From the NCBI RefSeq assembly GCF_017676365.1, contig NZ_JADKMA010000050.1, forward strand, positions 1-40,114: a stretch of DNA of 40,114 nt. Reading direction: 5' to 3'. This DNA comes from Streptomyces oryzae. Lineage in GTDB: Bacteria; Actinomycetota; Actinomycetes; Streptomycetales; Streptomycetaceae. Below, one piece after another: positions 14,488 to 22,517 of the stretch. Made by a program: the position numbers and the translations under genes. Position 1 is the stretch's first letter. Each line of letters opens with the position of its first letter. The notes under the pieces are model-generated. The model did not search any database. It saw only the letters and a program-made list of their open reading frames with translations, and was not told where the DNA came from.

Positions 14488-15621
14488 TCAACGGGCCACC
14501 ATTCGCGCGTAGTTGAGGGGGTCGGTGATGCCCTCCGTCGCCAGGAGCACGACGGAGGAGGTCGGCGACCAGGGGAGCGCCTCACGCAGCGGTCGAAGCT
14601 CCCGTCCGGCAAGGGCGATCAGCCCCGCCAGCGACGCCGCTCCGGTCTCTCCCACTTCGATGCCCTGGTCGGCCAGCATGCGCATGGCGCGAACAGCGTG
14701 GTCGTCGTCGATCGCGAGGGCCGCGGCCAGCCCGTCACGCATGGCGGGCCAGGCCACCTTCGACGGTGTGCCGCAGTTCAGCCCGGCCATCATGGACCGG
14801 TGGGGGCCGCGCACGGTCGTCCGCTCGTCGGCCCGCAGGGACGCCAGTACGCAGGCGGCGTCCGAGGGCTCCACCGATACGACGGCCGTACCGGCCGCGC
14901 CGTAGTGCGTGATTGCGGCCTGCGCCAAGGCACCGACCCCGACCGGCACGACGACCATGTCGGGCCGGGGCGCCGAGCGGTCGAGCAACACATCGTCTAT
15001 CTCGGCGAACAAGGTCGCGTAGCCCTCGGCGACGAACCTGGGTATGTCCACGTATCCGTCCCAGGACGTGTCCGAGACCACCAGGTGCGTGCTGTCCGCG
15101 AGTGCGGCGGCGCGCCTGACCACGGCGTCGTACTCGGCGTCGACCTCCTCGACACGGGCGCCTTCCGCCGCGATGGCGGCCATCCGGCTCGCCGCCGTTC
15201 CGGCGGGCACCAGAATGTGCGCCTGGAACCCGAACAGCGCGGCCACACGTGCCACGGCACGGCCGTGGTTGCCGTCGGTCGCCGCGACGAGGGTGAGAGG
15301 CCCGGCTTCCGGTGTGAGGGCCCGCAAATCCTCGAAGCTCGTCCAGCGAGCGTCGAGGCCGCCTGGAATACGCTGGTCGAGCCAGCGGTACACCGCCCAG
15401 AGAGCGCCGAGCGCCTTGAAAGCGGGCAGCCCGAACCGGTCGTGCTCGTACTTCATCCAGACCGAGCCCAGGCCGAATTCGCTGGCGACGGCGTCGAGTG
15501 GCAGCAGCGGCGTGGGCCGGTAGCCGGGTATGCGTGCATGGAAGCTTCGCGGCTCGGGGGCCATGGTCCTCTCCATGGCGGGCCGCGTGGAGGCATGAGG
15601 CCGTAGCCAGTAACTACTCAC
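14488..15621 (-). CDS. Diaminopropionate ammonia-lyase-like PLP enzyme
   Basis: Fold type II PLP enzyme of 377 residues, closest in pattern to E. coli YgeX (2,3-diaminopropionate ammonia-lyase, giving pyruvate and two ammonia). Matching segments: FHARIPGYRPTPLLPLD, the PLP lysine K69 in RFGLPAFKALGA, TDGNHGRAVA with D116 where the E. coli enzyme has a catalytic Asp, SDTSWDGY (D184, D188), the phosphate loop PVGVGALAQA, VEPSDAACV, IMAGL-type segment MMAGLNCGTPS and GETGAASLAGL. Threonine or serine dehydratases share the fold but not this combination. The GTG at 15621 follows GAGGA by six bases. It is the last gene of the leftward operon with the hydrolase and S9 peptidase (41-bp gap). It suggests that the substrate of the island contains diaminopropionate or a similar beta-substituted alanine; the exact substrate is inference. 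Confidence 0.8.
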   Translation of the reverse strand: MSSYWLRPHASTRPAMERTMAPEPRSFHARIPGYRPTPLLPLDAVASEFGLGSVWMKYEHDRFGLPAFKALGALWAVYRWLDQRIPGGLDARWTSFEDLRALTPEAGPLTLVAATDGNHGRAVARVAALFGFQAHILVPAGTAASRMAAIAAEGARVEEVDAEYDAVVRRAAALADSTHLVVSDTSWDGYVDIPRFVAEGYATLFAEIDDVLLDRSAPRPDMVVVPVGVGALAQAAITHYGAAGTAVVSVEPSDAACVLASLRADERTTVRGPHRSMMAGLNCGTPSKVAWPAMRDGLAAALAIDDDHAVRAMRMLADQGIEVGETGAASLAGLIALAGRELRPLREALPWSPTSSVVLLATEGITDPLNYARMVAR

Positions 15622-15643
15622 AGTGAGTCCTCTTCGATAGAGC

Positions 15644-15655
15644 AGGTCGCGACCT
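15644..15655. promoter_or_regulatory. 12-bp palindrome between hydrolase and lyase genes
   Basis: AGGTCGCGACCT is a perfect palindrome in the 41-bp gap before the lyase. It could be an operator or only chance in G+C-rich DNA. Confidence 0.25.
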
Positions 15656-15662
15656 CATCACT

Positions 15663-16643
15663 TCATCGCGCCGGATAGAGATGCTCGACGAGCGTGGCGA
15701 GTCGGCGGGGATACTGAAGGGGCAGCAGGTGTCCTGCGATGCTTCGTACCAGCCTCAGCTGAGGATTGCCGGCCGCCAGTTCTGCGAACGCGTCGGAGAG
15801 CCCGGTTCTGTGCGCACGGATGAAATCCGCGTCCGCACCGATCTTCGGTGGATTCATCGCCAGTATCAGCGCCACCGGGCACGCCGCCTGGGAATACAGG
15901 CCGAAGACGTCCCAGTCCGCGAGTTGGCGCACCATGCCCACCATGAACGCGCCTCCTGGATTTCGGATCCAGCGTCCGGAGGTGCCAAACGGCCGAAGTG
16001 ACCGCTCACCCATCCCGGATACCGCTTCGGGAGTTACGTCCTGCATCTCAGCGAAGGCCCGCATACGTGCCAGATGCGCCTCGCGGAAGCCCTCGGAACC
16101 GACGTCCGGACCAGCGAGCGCGGCGACCATGGCCGCGTCCTGCCTGGACCAGAACTTTCGTACGTCACCGGGCGACCTCCCCGCGTAGTGCTCGGCCCGT
16201 CCGTTGCCGTGGCCGTCTACATTGATGACGATCGGACACTCCGGGTGGTCGACCGCGTAGCGCACGGCGAGCATTCCGCCGTAGGAATGGCCGAGGACGG
16301 CCGCCCTGGACAGCTTCATCTCCCTGACGACGTGTTCGAACGCCGCCAGGTCGGCCTCGATCGTGAACTCCTTCCCTGGACTGGACGCACCGTGTCCGAT
16401 GAAGTCGAGCGCGATCACACGGTAGCGGGGAGCCAGCAATTCGGTCACGTGATCCCAGATGGCGAGGTTTTCCCCGGCTCCGTGCAGCAGAACGATGGGC
16501 GCGCCGTCGGAGGAATGGTCACGTGCGGCGATACGGACGCCATGACCCACATCGATGACGAGTTCATGATGGTCAAGCCGCACGAGTCGGTGCCTTCCCT
16601 GGAGAGTTTGCTCGGTATGCGTGGGATGTGGTTGTGGGGTCAC
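15663..16643 (-). CDS. Alpha/beta hydrolase
   Basis: A 326-residue alpha/beta hydrolase fold enzyme. Visible features: oxyanion-hole motif VLLHGAGENLAIWD (51-64), VIALDFIGHGASS (76-88), nucleophile S120 in GHSYGG and the catalytic His H305 in SIAGHLLPLQ. The acid is probably in or after ILAMNPPKIGAD. A helical cap occupies about 145-235. No signal peptide, so cytosolic. The GTG at 16643 begins directly after the TGA of the S9 peptidase gene, so the two are translationally coupled. Members of this fold include proline iminopeptidases, amidases, esterases and C-C hydrolases; within this island an amidase or peptidase role is plausible but not shown. Confidence 0.8.
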   Translation of the reverse strand: MTPQPHPTHTEQTLQGRHRLVRLDHHELVIDVGHGVRIAARDHSSDGAPIVLLHGAGENLAIWDHVTELLAPRYRVIALDFIGHGASSPGKEFTIEADLAAFEHVVREMKLSRAAVLGHSYGGMLAVRYAVDHPECPIVINVDGHGNGRAEHYAGRSPGDVRKFWSRQDAAMVAALAGPDVGSEGFREAHLARMRAFAEMQDVTPEAVSGMGERSLRPFGTSGRWIRNPGGAFMVGMVRQLADWDVFGLYSQAACPVALILAMNPPKIGADADFIRAHRTGLSDAFAELAAGNPQLRLVRSIAGHLLPLQYPRRLATLVEHLYPAR

Positions 16644-18692
16644 TCATGGCCCGGACGGCGCGAGATTCCGAAGGAAGAACCGAGCCGCCGTCTCCAGCGA
16701 GAAGACTTGGTGAGTACCTGCGATTTGATGCGTCGCACCCTGCAGAATCACTAGTTCGTGCTGTTTCCCCGCTCTTGCCAGAGCATCGGAGAGCTTCATG
16801 GTCTGCTGCAGTGGAACGTTGGTGTCGTGAGTTCCGTGTACCAGCATCACCTCGGAGCGGATTTCGGCTGCGTGTGCCACAAGGCCGGCATCGGCGAAGG
16901 CTTGCGGGTCGTCCGGGAACGACGTCCCGAGCAGGCTTTGGAACCACCCGGGCATCATCGTTCCGAAGTCGTACGGGCCTGCCGCCGCGACGAACGCGCG
17001 GAACGTCTCCGGCGCGAGAAGGCCACACCGCGCCGCGAAATAACCGCCGAAGGACAGCCCGATGGCCCCGCATCGGGTCTTGTCGAGCCATGGTCGCGCG
17101 GCGGCCAGCGAGGCGATCGCTGCCGTATGGTCGCGCACCGCGACCGTGCCGAACCCGTGGGCGGCGGCTTCCTGGAACTCGCGCCCCCGCCCGGGTGTGC
17201 CTCTGGCGTCGAGCACGACGCCGATGAAACCGAGTTGGGCGAACGCTTCCGCCAAGAGGGCCGGATGGGTCCAGGCCGATCGGCTCTGCCGCTTGGGGCC
17301 GACGAACCGGTTGGGCTGCGCGACGGTCTGCGGCCCCGCGTAGATGGAATCGATGACCGGGTAGCTGCGGTCCGGGCTGAATCCGGGCGGCAGGTAAAGC
17401 ACGCCGTGGAGGTCCGTAACCCCGTCGTCGGCCTTCACGGTGAAGGTCTCCGCCGCACCGCGGCACAGACTGGTCACCGCGCCGACGTCGGCCGCGCCCA
17501 GCACGGCGACATGCGCACCGCCGCAGCGGCGGAGGTCGGCTCGCGGCGGGCGTTCCCTGCTGGAGTGGGTGTCGATGAAGAACGATCCGTCGCCGAGCAG
17601 TGCGGCGTCGTGCGTCCCGGGAAGTTCGGTCAGGATCTCGAATCCACCCTGTGCGTCGGTGCGACAGACACGCAGGTCGTACGGATGGTCGAGATCGGTG
17701 CGCGCGAGCAGCAGGATCCCGCCGTCCGCGGTCGGCCCGACGATGTGTGCCACCTCCGCCCCGGGTGGGGTCACGGGCACCGGATCACCGCCGTCGGCAG
17801 GCACCAGATACAGCCGGAGCGCGCCGTCCCGGTCAGATGTCCAGCCATACCCGTCGAATCCGGGAATTTCCGTCATAACGGCGCTCAGCGCCGCGGGCAG
17901 ATAGCAGTGCAGCGCGATGATCCGTTCTCGGGCGAGTACCTTCGCGGCCCCGGTAGCCGCGTCGACCCGGAGGAGCGACAGGACGCCGTCCGGGCTGCAG
18001 GTTATGCCGAGGAAGGCAGTGTCTCCCACCCACCGCCCCGGGATGAACTGGGCGCGGTGCATGGGCTCGCTCCACGTGACCTCGCCGTTCACGACGGACA
18101 CGAAGGCAAGACGTGAATCGGGCATGCCGGAGCCTGCCTCGACCGGGTAAGCGCGCATGTCGACACGCGGCGGAGAGACCGACCAGTCCAGGAGCGGGTA
18201 ATGATCCACGCCTGTCAGATCGACCCGCAGAGACACCACGCGTGTGCCGTCGGGTGAGAAAACCGGTGGCGTCGGCGCCAGGGACAGTACCTGCGCGTTG
18301 GCGCGCCACGGACGCAGCGCGCTGCCGCTGCGGGTGAGTACGCGGACGGCGCCGGTGTTCACGTCGCGGAGCGCCAAGTCGTGTTCCGTCTCTGTGAGCA
18401 CACTCGTGCCGTCCGGGGACAGCACCTCCCAGATGTCAGGTGAGCCCTCCGCTTCGGCGGGGCGTATCCGACGAGGCCCCCACGGGTCATCGGGCCGGCC
18501 CGACGGCTCAGCTTCCGCAGTAGAGCTGCCGCGCTCACCGGTGGCCGGATCCAGGCGCCATCGAGTGCCGTCACTGTCCCGCCACTCGACGAGTCCTCGG
18601 TCTGTGACCTTCGCCTGAGTGACAACATCGACGTCGACCAGGTCGTACCAGGTGAGGAAGCGGCGAAACCGTTCCCAGCCGTGTTCAGCCAT
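16644..18692 (-). CDS. S9-family serine peptidase (DPP-IV type)
   Basis: A 682-residue cytosolic peptidase. The N-terminal two thirds (about 1-430) is a beta-propeller domain (VLSPDGTSVLTETEHDLALR and repeated SPDG motifs) and the C-terminal part a Peptidase_S9 catalytic domain. Triad by pattern: S547 in IGLSFGGYFA, D623 in VHGTHDTNVPLQQ, H655 in LQGATHQ; GVVLDARGTPGRGREFQ is the typical oligopeptidase segment. It lacks a signal sequence, unlike periplasmic DPP-IV, so it should cleave imported peptides, releasing dipeptides from the N-terminus. The ATG at 18692 follows GAGAGGG by seven bases; the frame extends 14 codons further. It heads the leftward operon and is divergent from the binding protein of the importer with a 283-bp shared control region. 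Confidence 0.88.
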   Translation of the reverse strand: MAEHGWERFRRFLTWYDLVDVDVVTQAKVTDRGLVEWRDSDGTRWRLDPATGERGSSTAEAEPSGRPDDPWGPRRIRPAEAEGSPDIWEVLSPDGTSVLTETEHDLALRDVNTGAVRVLTRSGSALRPWRANAQVLSLAPTPPVFSPDGTRVVSLRVDLTGVDHYPLLDWSVSPPRVDMRAYPVEAGSGMPDSRLAFVSVVNGEVTWSEPMHRAQFIPGRWVGDTAFLGITCSPDGVLSLLRVDAATGAAKVLARERIIALHCYLPAALSAVMTEIPGFDGYGWTSDRDGALRLYLVPADGGDPVPVTPPGAEVAHIVGPTADGGILLLARTDLDHPYDLRVCRTDAQGGFEILTELPGTHDAALLGDGSFFIDTHSSRERPPRADLRRCGGAHVAVLGAADVGAVTSLCRGAAETFTVKADDGVTDLHGVLYLPPGFSPDRSYPVIDSIYAGPQTVAQPNRFVGPKRQSRSAWTHPALLAEAFAQLGFIGVVLDARGTPGRGREFQEAAAHGFGTVAVRDHTAAIASLAAARPWLDKTRCGAIGLSFGGYFAARCGLLAPETFRAFVAAAGPYDFGTMMPGWFQSLLGTSFPDDPQAFADAGLVAHAAEIRSEVMLVHGTHDTNVPLQQTMKLSDALARAGKQHELVILQGATHQIAGTHQVFSLETAARFFLRNLAPSGP

Positions 18693-18764
18693 CACCACAC
18701 CCTCTCTACCGCCAAGGCTGCCGACACAGACCATCGTGCCCCGACAGGCCCCCGCCAGAGCCCG

Positions 18765-18864
18765 ACGTTTGTTGCGAATTCCGAGGGCCCCTTCCGTCGG
18801 TTGTAGTCAGTAGGCCGGCCTCGTGACGGCTCCAATCAAAGGCGCCCCTACGTTTGTCGAAACG
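18765..18864. promoter_or_regulatory. Paired ACGTTTGT motifs in the divergent control region
   Basis: ACGTTTGT occurs at 18765 (followed by TGCGAAT) and at 18850 (followed by CGAAACG); the second forms the dyad CGTTT-N4-AAACG at 18851-18864. Both lie in the 283 bp between the divergent S9 peptidase and binding-protein starts and could bind a shared regulator such as the PucR protein at 30585. No other gene-like feature is present in 18693-18975. Confidence 0.3.
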
Positions 18865-18975
18865 CGTGCCCGAACTACTCAACACTTGGCGATTGCCCGG
18901 CGCGGGCCAAGTGAGCAAAATCGATACACCAACGCGGAATGTCGGCCTCCGCCGGCTCGGACCATGGAGGATGCC

Positions 18976-20676
18976 ATGGAGAAGCGTCAACAGACAACGA
19001 ACAGCCCAGCCTCGGGCGCCGCACCGGAGCCGACCACGTCCGGCCAGGCCCCTTCTCGCCGGACTGCCCTGCACCTGATCGGTGTCGGCGGAGTGATGCT
19101 GACCGCACCCGGTCTACTGTCCGGGTGTGCCCCGGGAGGTTCCCGAGGGGATAAGCACGGGGATCCGAAGGCGGGTGCGAAGGGGACCGACAAGCCCATC
19201 GCCAAGCTGAACTGGGCGGTGGATTCGCCACCGCGGAGCCTGGACTTCAACCACGCCTTCGACGGGTATTCGTGGGTGGTGTACAGCGAGCTCGCCGAGC
19301 CGCTCATCACGTGCGACTCCAGCGGCAAGCTGATCCCGAAGCTTGCGACTTCCTGGGCACAGCCGGATCCCAGCACGATCGTTTTCACTCTGCGGACAGG
19401 CGTGAAGTTCTGGGACGGGAAGACGCTCACCGCGGAGGACGTCGTCTGGTCGCTCAACCGGGCTGGTGACCCGAAGGTGGCCTCGGAATTCGCAGTCAAC
19501 TGGCAGAACGTCAAATCGGTGCACGCGTCGACCTCCGGCAAAATCACTGTACGCTTGAAGAAGCCAGACAAAACGTTCCTTTACGTCCTCCGGTATCCGC
19601 CCATCTATCAGAAGGCGCACGCACTCGCTGCGGGTGCCGACTTCGGTGGGCCGTCCGGACTGGTCATGGGTACCGGGCCCTACCAGATCAAGAAGTTCTC
19701 CTCGGCCACCGGGGCGACCATGAGGCGCTTCGACGGCTACTGGGGAAGGAAGCCGACCGTCGAGTCAATCAACGTGAAAGTCATATCCGACCCCGACACT
19801 CTGCGACTGGCTGTGGAGTCCGGTGAAGTGGACGGAACCTTCAGTGTTCCCGAGAACAACCGGGCGGCCTGGGACAAAATGTCTGGGGCGCGCGTCTTGT
19901 ACGGGCCTTCCGGGCAGGTGGACATGCTCATATTGGACACCACCCGGCCACCCTTCGACGATGTGCACGCACGGCGCGCCATTGCCTACGCGCTGGATCG
20001 CCCCGGGATCATCAAGACCATCGAGCACGGCCACGCGGATCCTGCTTACAGCGTCTCCAGTCCCTTCAACTGGCAGAAGACGGACAGCGCCGCTGCTGTG
20101 AAGAAGTTCTTCGGGACCCTTCCGGAGTTTCCTCTCGATCTGAAGAGAGCGAAGTCGGAGCTCGCCAAGTCGGCCACGCCTGATGGGTTCTCCATCACCG
20201 TTCTGGTGCCCAGCCAGGGGTTTAACAGCAACAATCTAATCCTGCAGACACTACAGGAGAACGTGAAGGATTTGGGCGTACACATCAAAATCAAAGAGGT
20301 GCCTTTCGCCACGTACGCCGGCCGGGTCCGTGGAAAGTCACACGATCCGATGTCCATCGCCGGGCTGGGCCCGCTCTCGCCAGATCCGCTTTCCCTCGTC
20401 GGGTCTCTGGTCACGGGAGAAGACGCCGGCTTCACCGCCTACGCCCCGAAAGACGTACTCGCCGACTTGGCCGAGTACAAGGCCGCCACCTCGGCACAGC
20501 AATCGAAGATCGCCCGAAGAGTGGTCCGGCAGCTCTCCGCCGACCTCCCCGTGATCCCGATCACCTACGGCAATGTGAGTTTCGCCCTGAACAAGAAGTA
20601 TGTGTTCGCTACAGACATGACCGGAAACACCCTCTTCGGCGACTCGTGGGTGCAGTTCGTCAAACTGGCCCGGTAG
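18976..20676 (+). CDS. Peptide ABC importer substrate-binding lipoprotein
   Basis: A 566-residue extracellular binding protein of the SBP_bac_5 (DppA/OppA) family. The leader has a twin-arginine pair at 28-29 (PSRRTALHL), a hydrophobic stretch and lipobox LLSGC with C51, so it is probably a Tat-exported lipoprotein. The mature part shows PRSLDFNHAFDGYSWVVYSE, LIPKLATSWAQPD, the family signature FTLRTGVKFWDGKTLTAEDV, MGTGPYQIKKF and RRAIAYALDRPGI. ATG at 18976 is five bases after GGAGG; ATG at 18964 is in frame but has no site. It is the first gene of the importer operon and decides its substrate range. Binding proteins of this family take peptides, opines, nickel chelates or sugars; the surrounding hydrolases point to a peptide or acyl amino acid. 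Confidence 0.92.
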   Translation: MEKRQQTTNSPASGAAPEPTTSGQAPSRRTALHLIGVGGVMLTAPGLLSGCAPGGSRGDKHGDPKAGAKGTDKPIAKLNWAVDSPPRSLDFNHAFDGYSWVVYSELAEPLITCDSSGKLIPKLATSWAQPDPSTIVFTLRTGVKFWDGKTLTAEDVVWSLNRAGDPKVASEFAVNWQNVKSVHASTSGKITVRLKKPDKTFLYVLRYPPIYQKAHALAAGADFGGPSGLVMGTGPYQIKKFSSATGATMRRFDGYWGRKPTVESINVKVISDPDTLRLAVESGEVDGTFSVPENNRAAWDKMSGARVLYGPSGQVDMLILDTTRPPFDDVHARRAIAYALDRPGIIKTIEHGHADPAYSVSSPFNWQKTDSAAAVKKFFGTLPEFPLDLKRAKSELAKSATPDGFSITVLVPSQGFNSNNLILQTLQENVKDLGVHIKIKEVPFATYAGRVRGKSHDPMSIAGLGPLSPDPLSLVGSLVTGEDAGFTAYAPKDVLADLAEYKAATSAQQSKIARRVVRQLSADLPVIPITYGNVSFALNKKYVFATDMTGNTLFGDSWVQFVKLAR

Positions 20677-20691
20677 CGTTGTGGAGGCGTG

Positions 20692-21648
20692 GTGAAATTC
20701 TTGAGATGGACGGTACTGCGATTGCTGACGGCAGCAGTCCAGCTTCTGGCGCTCTCGATCGTGATCTTCAGTGTGCTCTACCTGACGCCCGGCAAGCCGG
20801 AGCAGATTCTGCTGGGCACACAAGCGGGCACAAGCCCTGCGGCGCTCGCGGCAATCCGGGAAAAATACCATCTCAATGAGCCCCTGGTGAACCAGTATGG
20901 ACTATGGCTGAGGGACGCGGCGCATTTCGACTTCGGCAGGTCGATCCAGACTGGTCAGACGGTGACGAGCGCGATAAGCGAGAGGCTCCCGGTCACGATC
21001 TTCCTCACGGCTTTCGCGCTGGCGCTGGTCGTGCTGATCGCGGTGCCACTCGGACTGATCGCCGGCACCCGGGTGGGCACGTTCACGGACCGCCTCATCA
21101 CACTGGTGATCACCGTCGGTTTCAGCGCCCCCGCCTTCGCCGTCGGCATCGGAGCCCTTTACGTCTTCGGTGTCATCCTCCGCTGGTTCCCCATGTACGG
21201 CGCGGGAGACGGTTTCGTCGACAGGCTGTGGCATCTGAGCCTGCCGGCGGCGACCTTGGCCCTGACGGTCATCGCCGTGATCGCCCGGCAGACGAGAGCC
21301 ACGGCTCTCAAGACCAACGATCAGGACTTCATGATGTTCGCGCGGGTCCGCGGACTGTCCTGGCACCAGGTGGTGGGGCGCTATCTCCTGCGCAACAGCT
21401 CACTCCCGGTGGTGACGTCACTCGGTCTGGTGCTCGCCTACTTTCTGACCGGCACGGTAATAGTCGAGCAAACGTTCGCATTGCAGGGCATCGCTTCGTT
21501 GCTCGTGAGCGCGATCGGCACGAAGGACGTCCCCATGGTCCAGTGCCTTGCTCTGCTGGCGGCACTCTTCGTGCTGCTCTCCAACCTGTTGACCGACATG
21601 GTGTGTGTGATCCTCGATCCTCGGCTACGCAGGAAGGCTTTCGCATGA
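20692..21648 (+). CDS. Peptide ABC importer permease, DppB type
   Basis: A 318-residue inner-membrane permease with about six helices. It has the N-terminal DppB/OppB segment (FLRWTVLRLLTAAVQLLALS, LTPGKPEQ, REKYHLNEPLVNQYGLWL) and the cytoplasmic EAA loop FMMFARVRGLSWHQVVGRYL that contacts the ATPase. Length and motif order are normal. The GTG at 20692 lies four bases after GGAGG; the neighbouring GTG at 20689 is too close to it. It begins 15 bp after the binding-protein stop and overlaps the next permease in ATGA, so the genes are co-translated. Confidence 0.93.
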   Translation: MKFLRWTVLRLLTAAVQLLALSIVIFSVLYLTPGKPEQILLGTQAGTSPAALAAIREKYHLNEPLVNQYGLWLRDAAHFDFGRSIQTGQTVTSAISERLPVTIFLTAFALALVVLIAVPLGLIAGTRVGTFTDRLITLVITVGFSAPAFAVGIGALYVFGVILRWFPMYGAGDGFVDRLWHLSLPAATLALTVIAVIARQTRATALKTNDQDFMMFARVRGLSWHQVVGRYLLRNSSLPVVTSLGLVLAYFLTGTVIVEQTFALQGIASLLVSAIGTKDVPMVQCLALLAALFVLLSNLLTDMVCVILDPRLRRKAFA

Positions 21649-22517
21649 GCCTGCAGTTTCTTGCACCCAAGCCGTCGGCAGGTCCCCGGCGGATACGAAG
21701 CGAGCGACCGACCGCACTCGTCCTGCTGTCACTGTGCTGCCTTGCAGCACTCGCGATGGCCGCCCTCCTCGGACGCCGGCTGGCGCCCACGGACCCCGCC
21801 CGGCAGAACCTCTCCGAGTCGGGACTGCCGCCGGGTAGCGCTCACCTGCTGGGCACGGACAGCTTCGGCCGCGACATCCTGTCCCGCGTGCTGGTGGGGG
21901 CTCGCCCCGCACTGGAGGGACCCTGCATAGTCGCCCTGTGCGCGACGGCGGCCGCGGTGGTCCTCGGCCTGCTCGCGGGCTTCCGGGGCGGCTGGATCGA
22001 GGCGGTCATCATGCGGGCCGCCGACATGGTGCTCGCCCTACCCGCACTGCTGGTCGTCATCGTGACGGTCGGGCTGTTCACAGGCGGTTACTGGCTTGCC
22101 GTCGTCATGCTGATCGTCCTCACCGCGCCGAGCGGCACCCGGGTCATCCGTTCCGCGGTACTCGCACAGCGCACGCTGCCCTACATCGAGGCAGCACGCA
22201 CGGTGGGTGTCACCAACCGAAGACTGATGTTCGTGCACATCCTGCCTAACATCTCCGCCACTGTGGTCGCCTCCCTGCTGCTCGACTTCGTCGGATCGCT
22301 GATCGCTCTGTCGTCTCTGTCCTTCTTGGGGCTCGGTTCGCCGCCTGGGACCCCGGACTGGGGGAAGATGCTGGTTGAGAACCGCGGACTCCTGGAGCAG
22401 AACCCCTCAGCCGCCGTCGCACCGGCGGTGCTGCTGATCGTCGCGGCCTTTTCCATGACCGTCCTGGGCGACTGGGCCTACTCCCGTCTTGAGGAGGGCA
22501 AGAATGTCCGCGACTAG
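21645..22517 (+). CDS. Peptide ABC importer permease, DppC type
   Basis: A 290-residue permease of the DppC/OppC type. After a first helix (TALVLLSLCCLAALAMAALL) comes the diagnostic GSAHLLGTDSFGRDILSRVL segment, then helices and the EAA loop YIEAARTVGVTNRRLMFVHI, LPN. It ends GDWAYSRLEEGKNVRD. It forms a heterodimeric channel with the DppB-type protein. The ATG at 21645 overlaps the previous stop (ATGA) and its own end overlaps the ATPase start by 14 bp. Confidence 0.93.
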   Translation: MSLQFLAPKPSAGPRRIRSERPTALVLLSLCCLAALAMAALLGRRLAPTDPARQNLSESGLPPGSAHLLGTDSFGRDILSRVLVGARPALEGPCIVALCATAAAVVLGLLAGFRGGWIEAVIMRAADMVLALPALLVVIVTVGLFTGGYWLAVVMLIVLTAPSGTRVIRSAVLAQRTLPYIEAARTVGVTNRRLMFVHILPNISATVVASLLLDFVGSLIALSSLSFLGLGSPPGTPDWGKMLVENRGLLEQNPSAAVAPAVLLIVAAFSMTVLGDWAYSRLEEGKNVRD

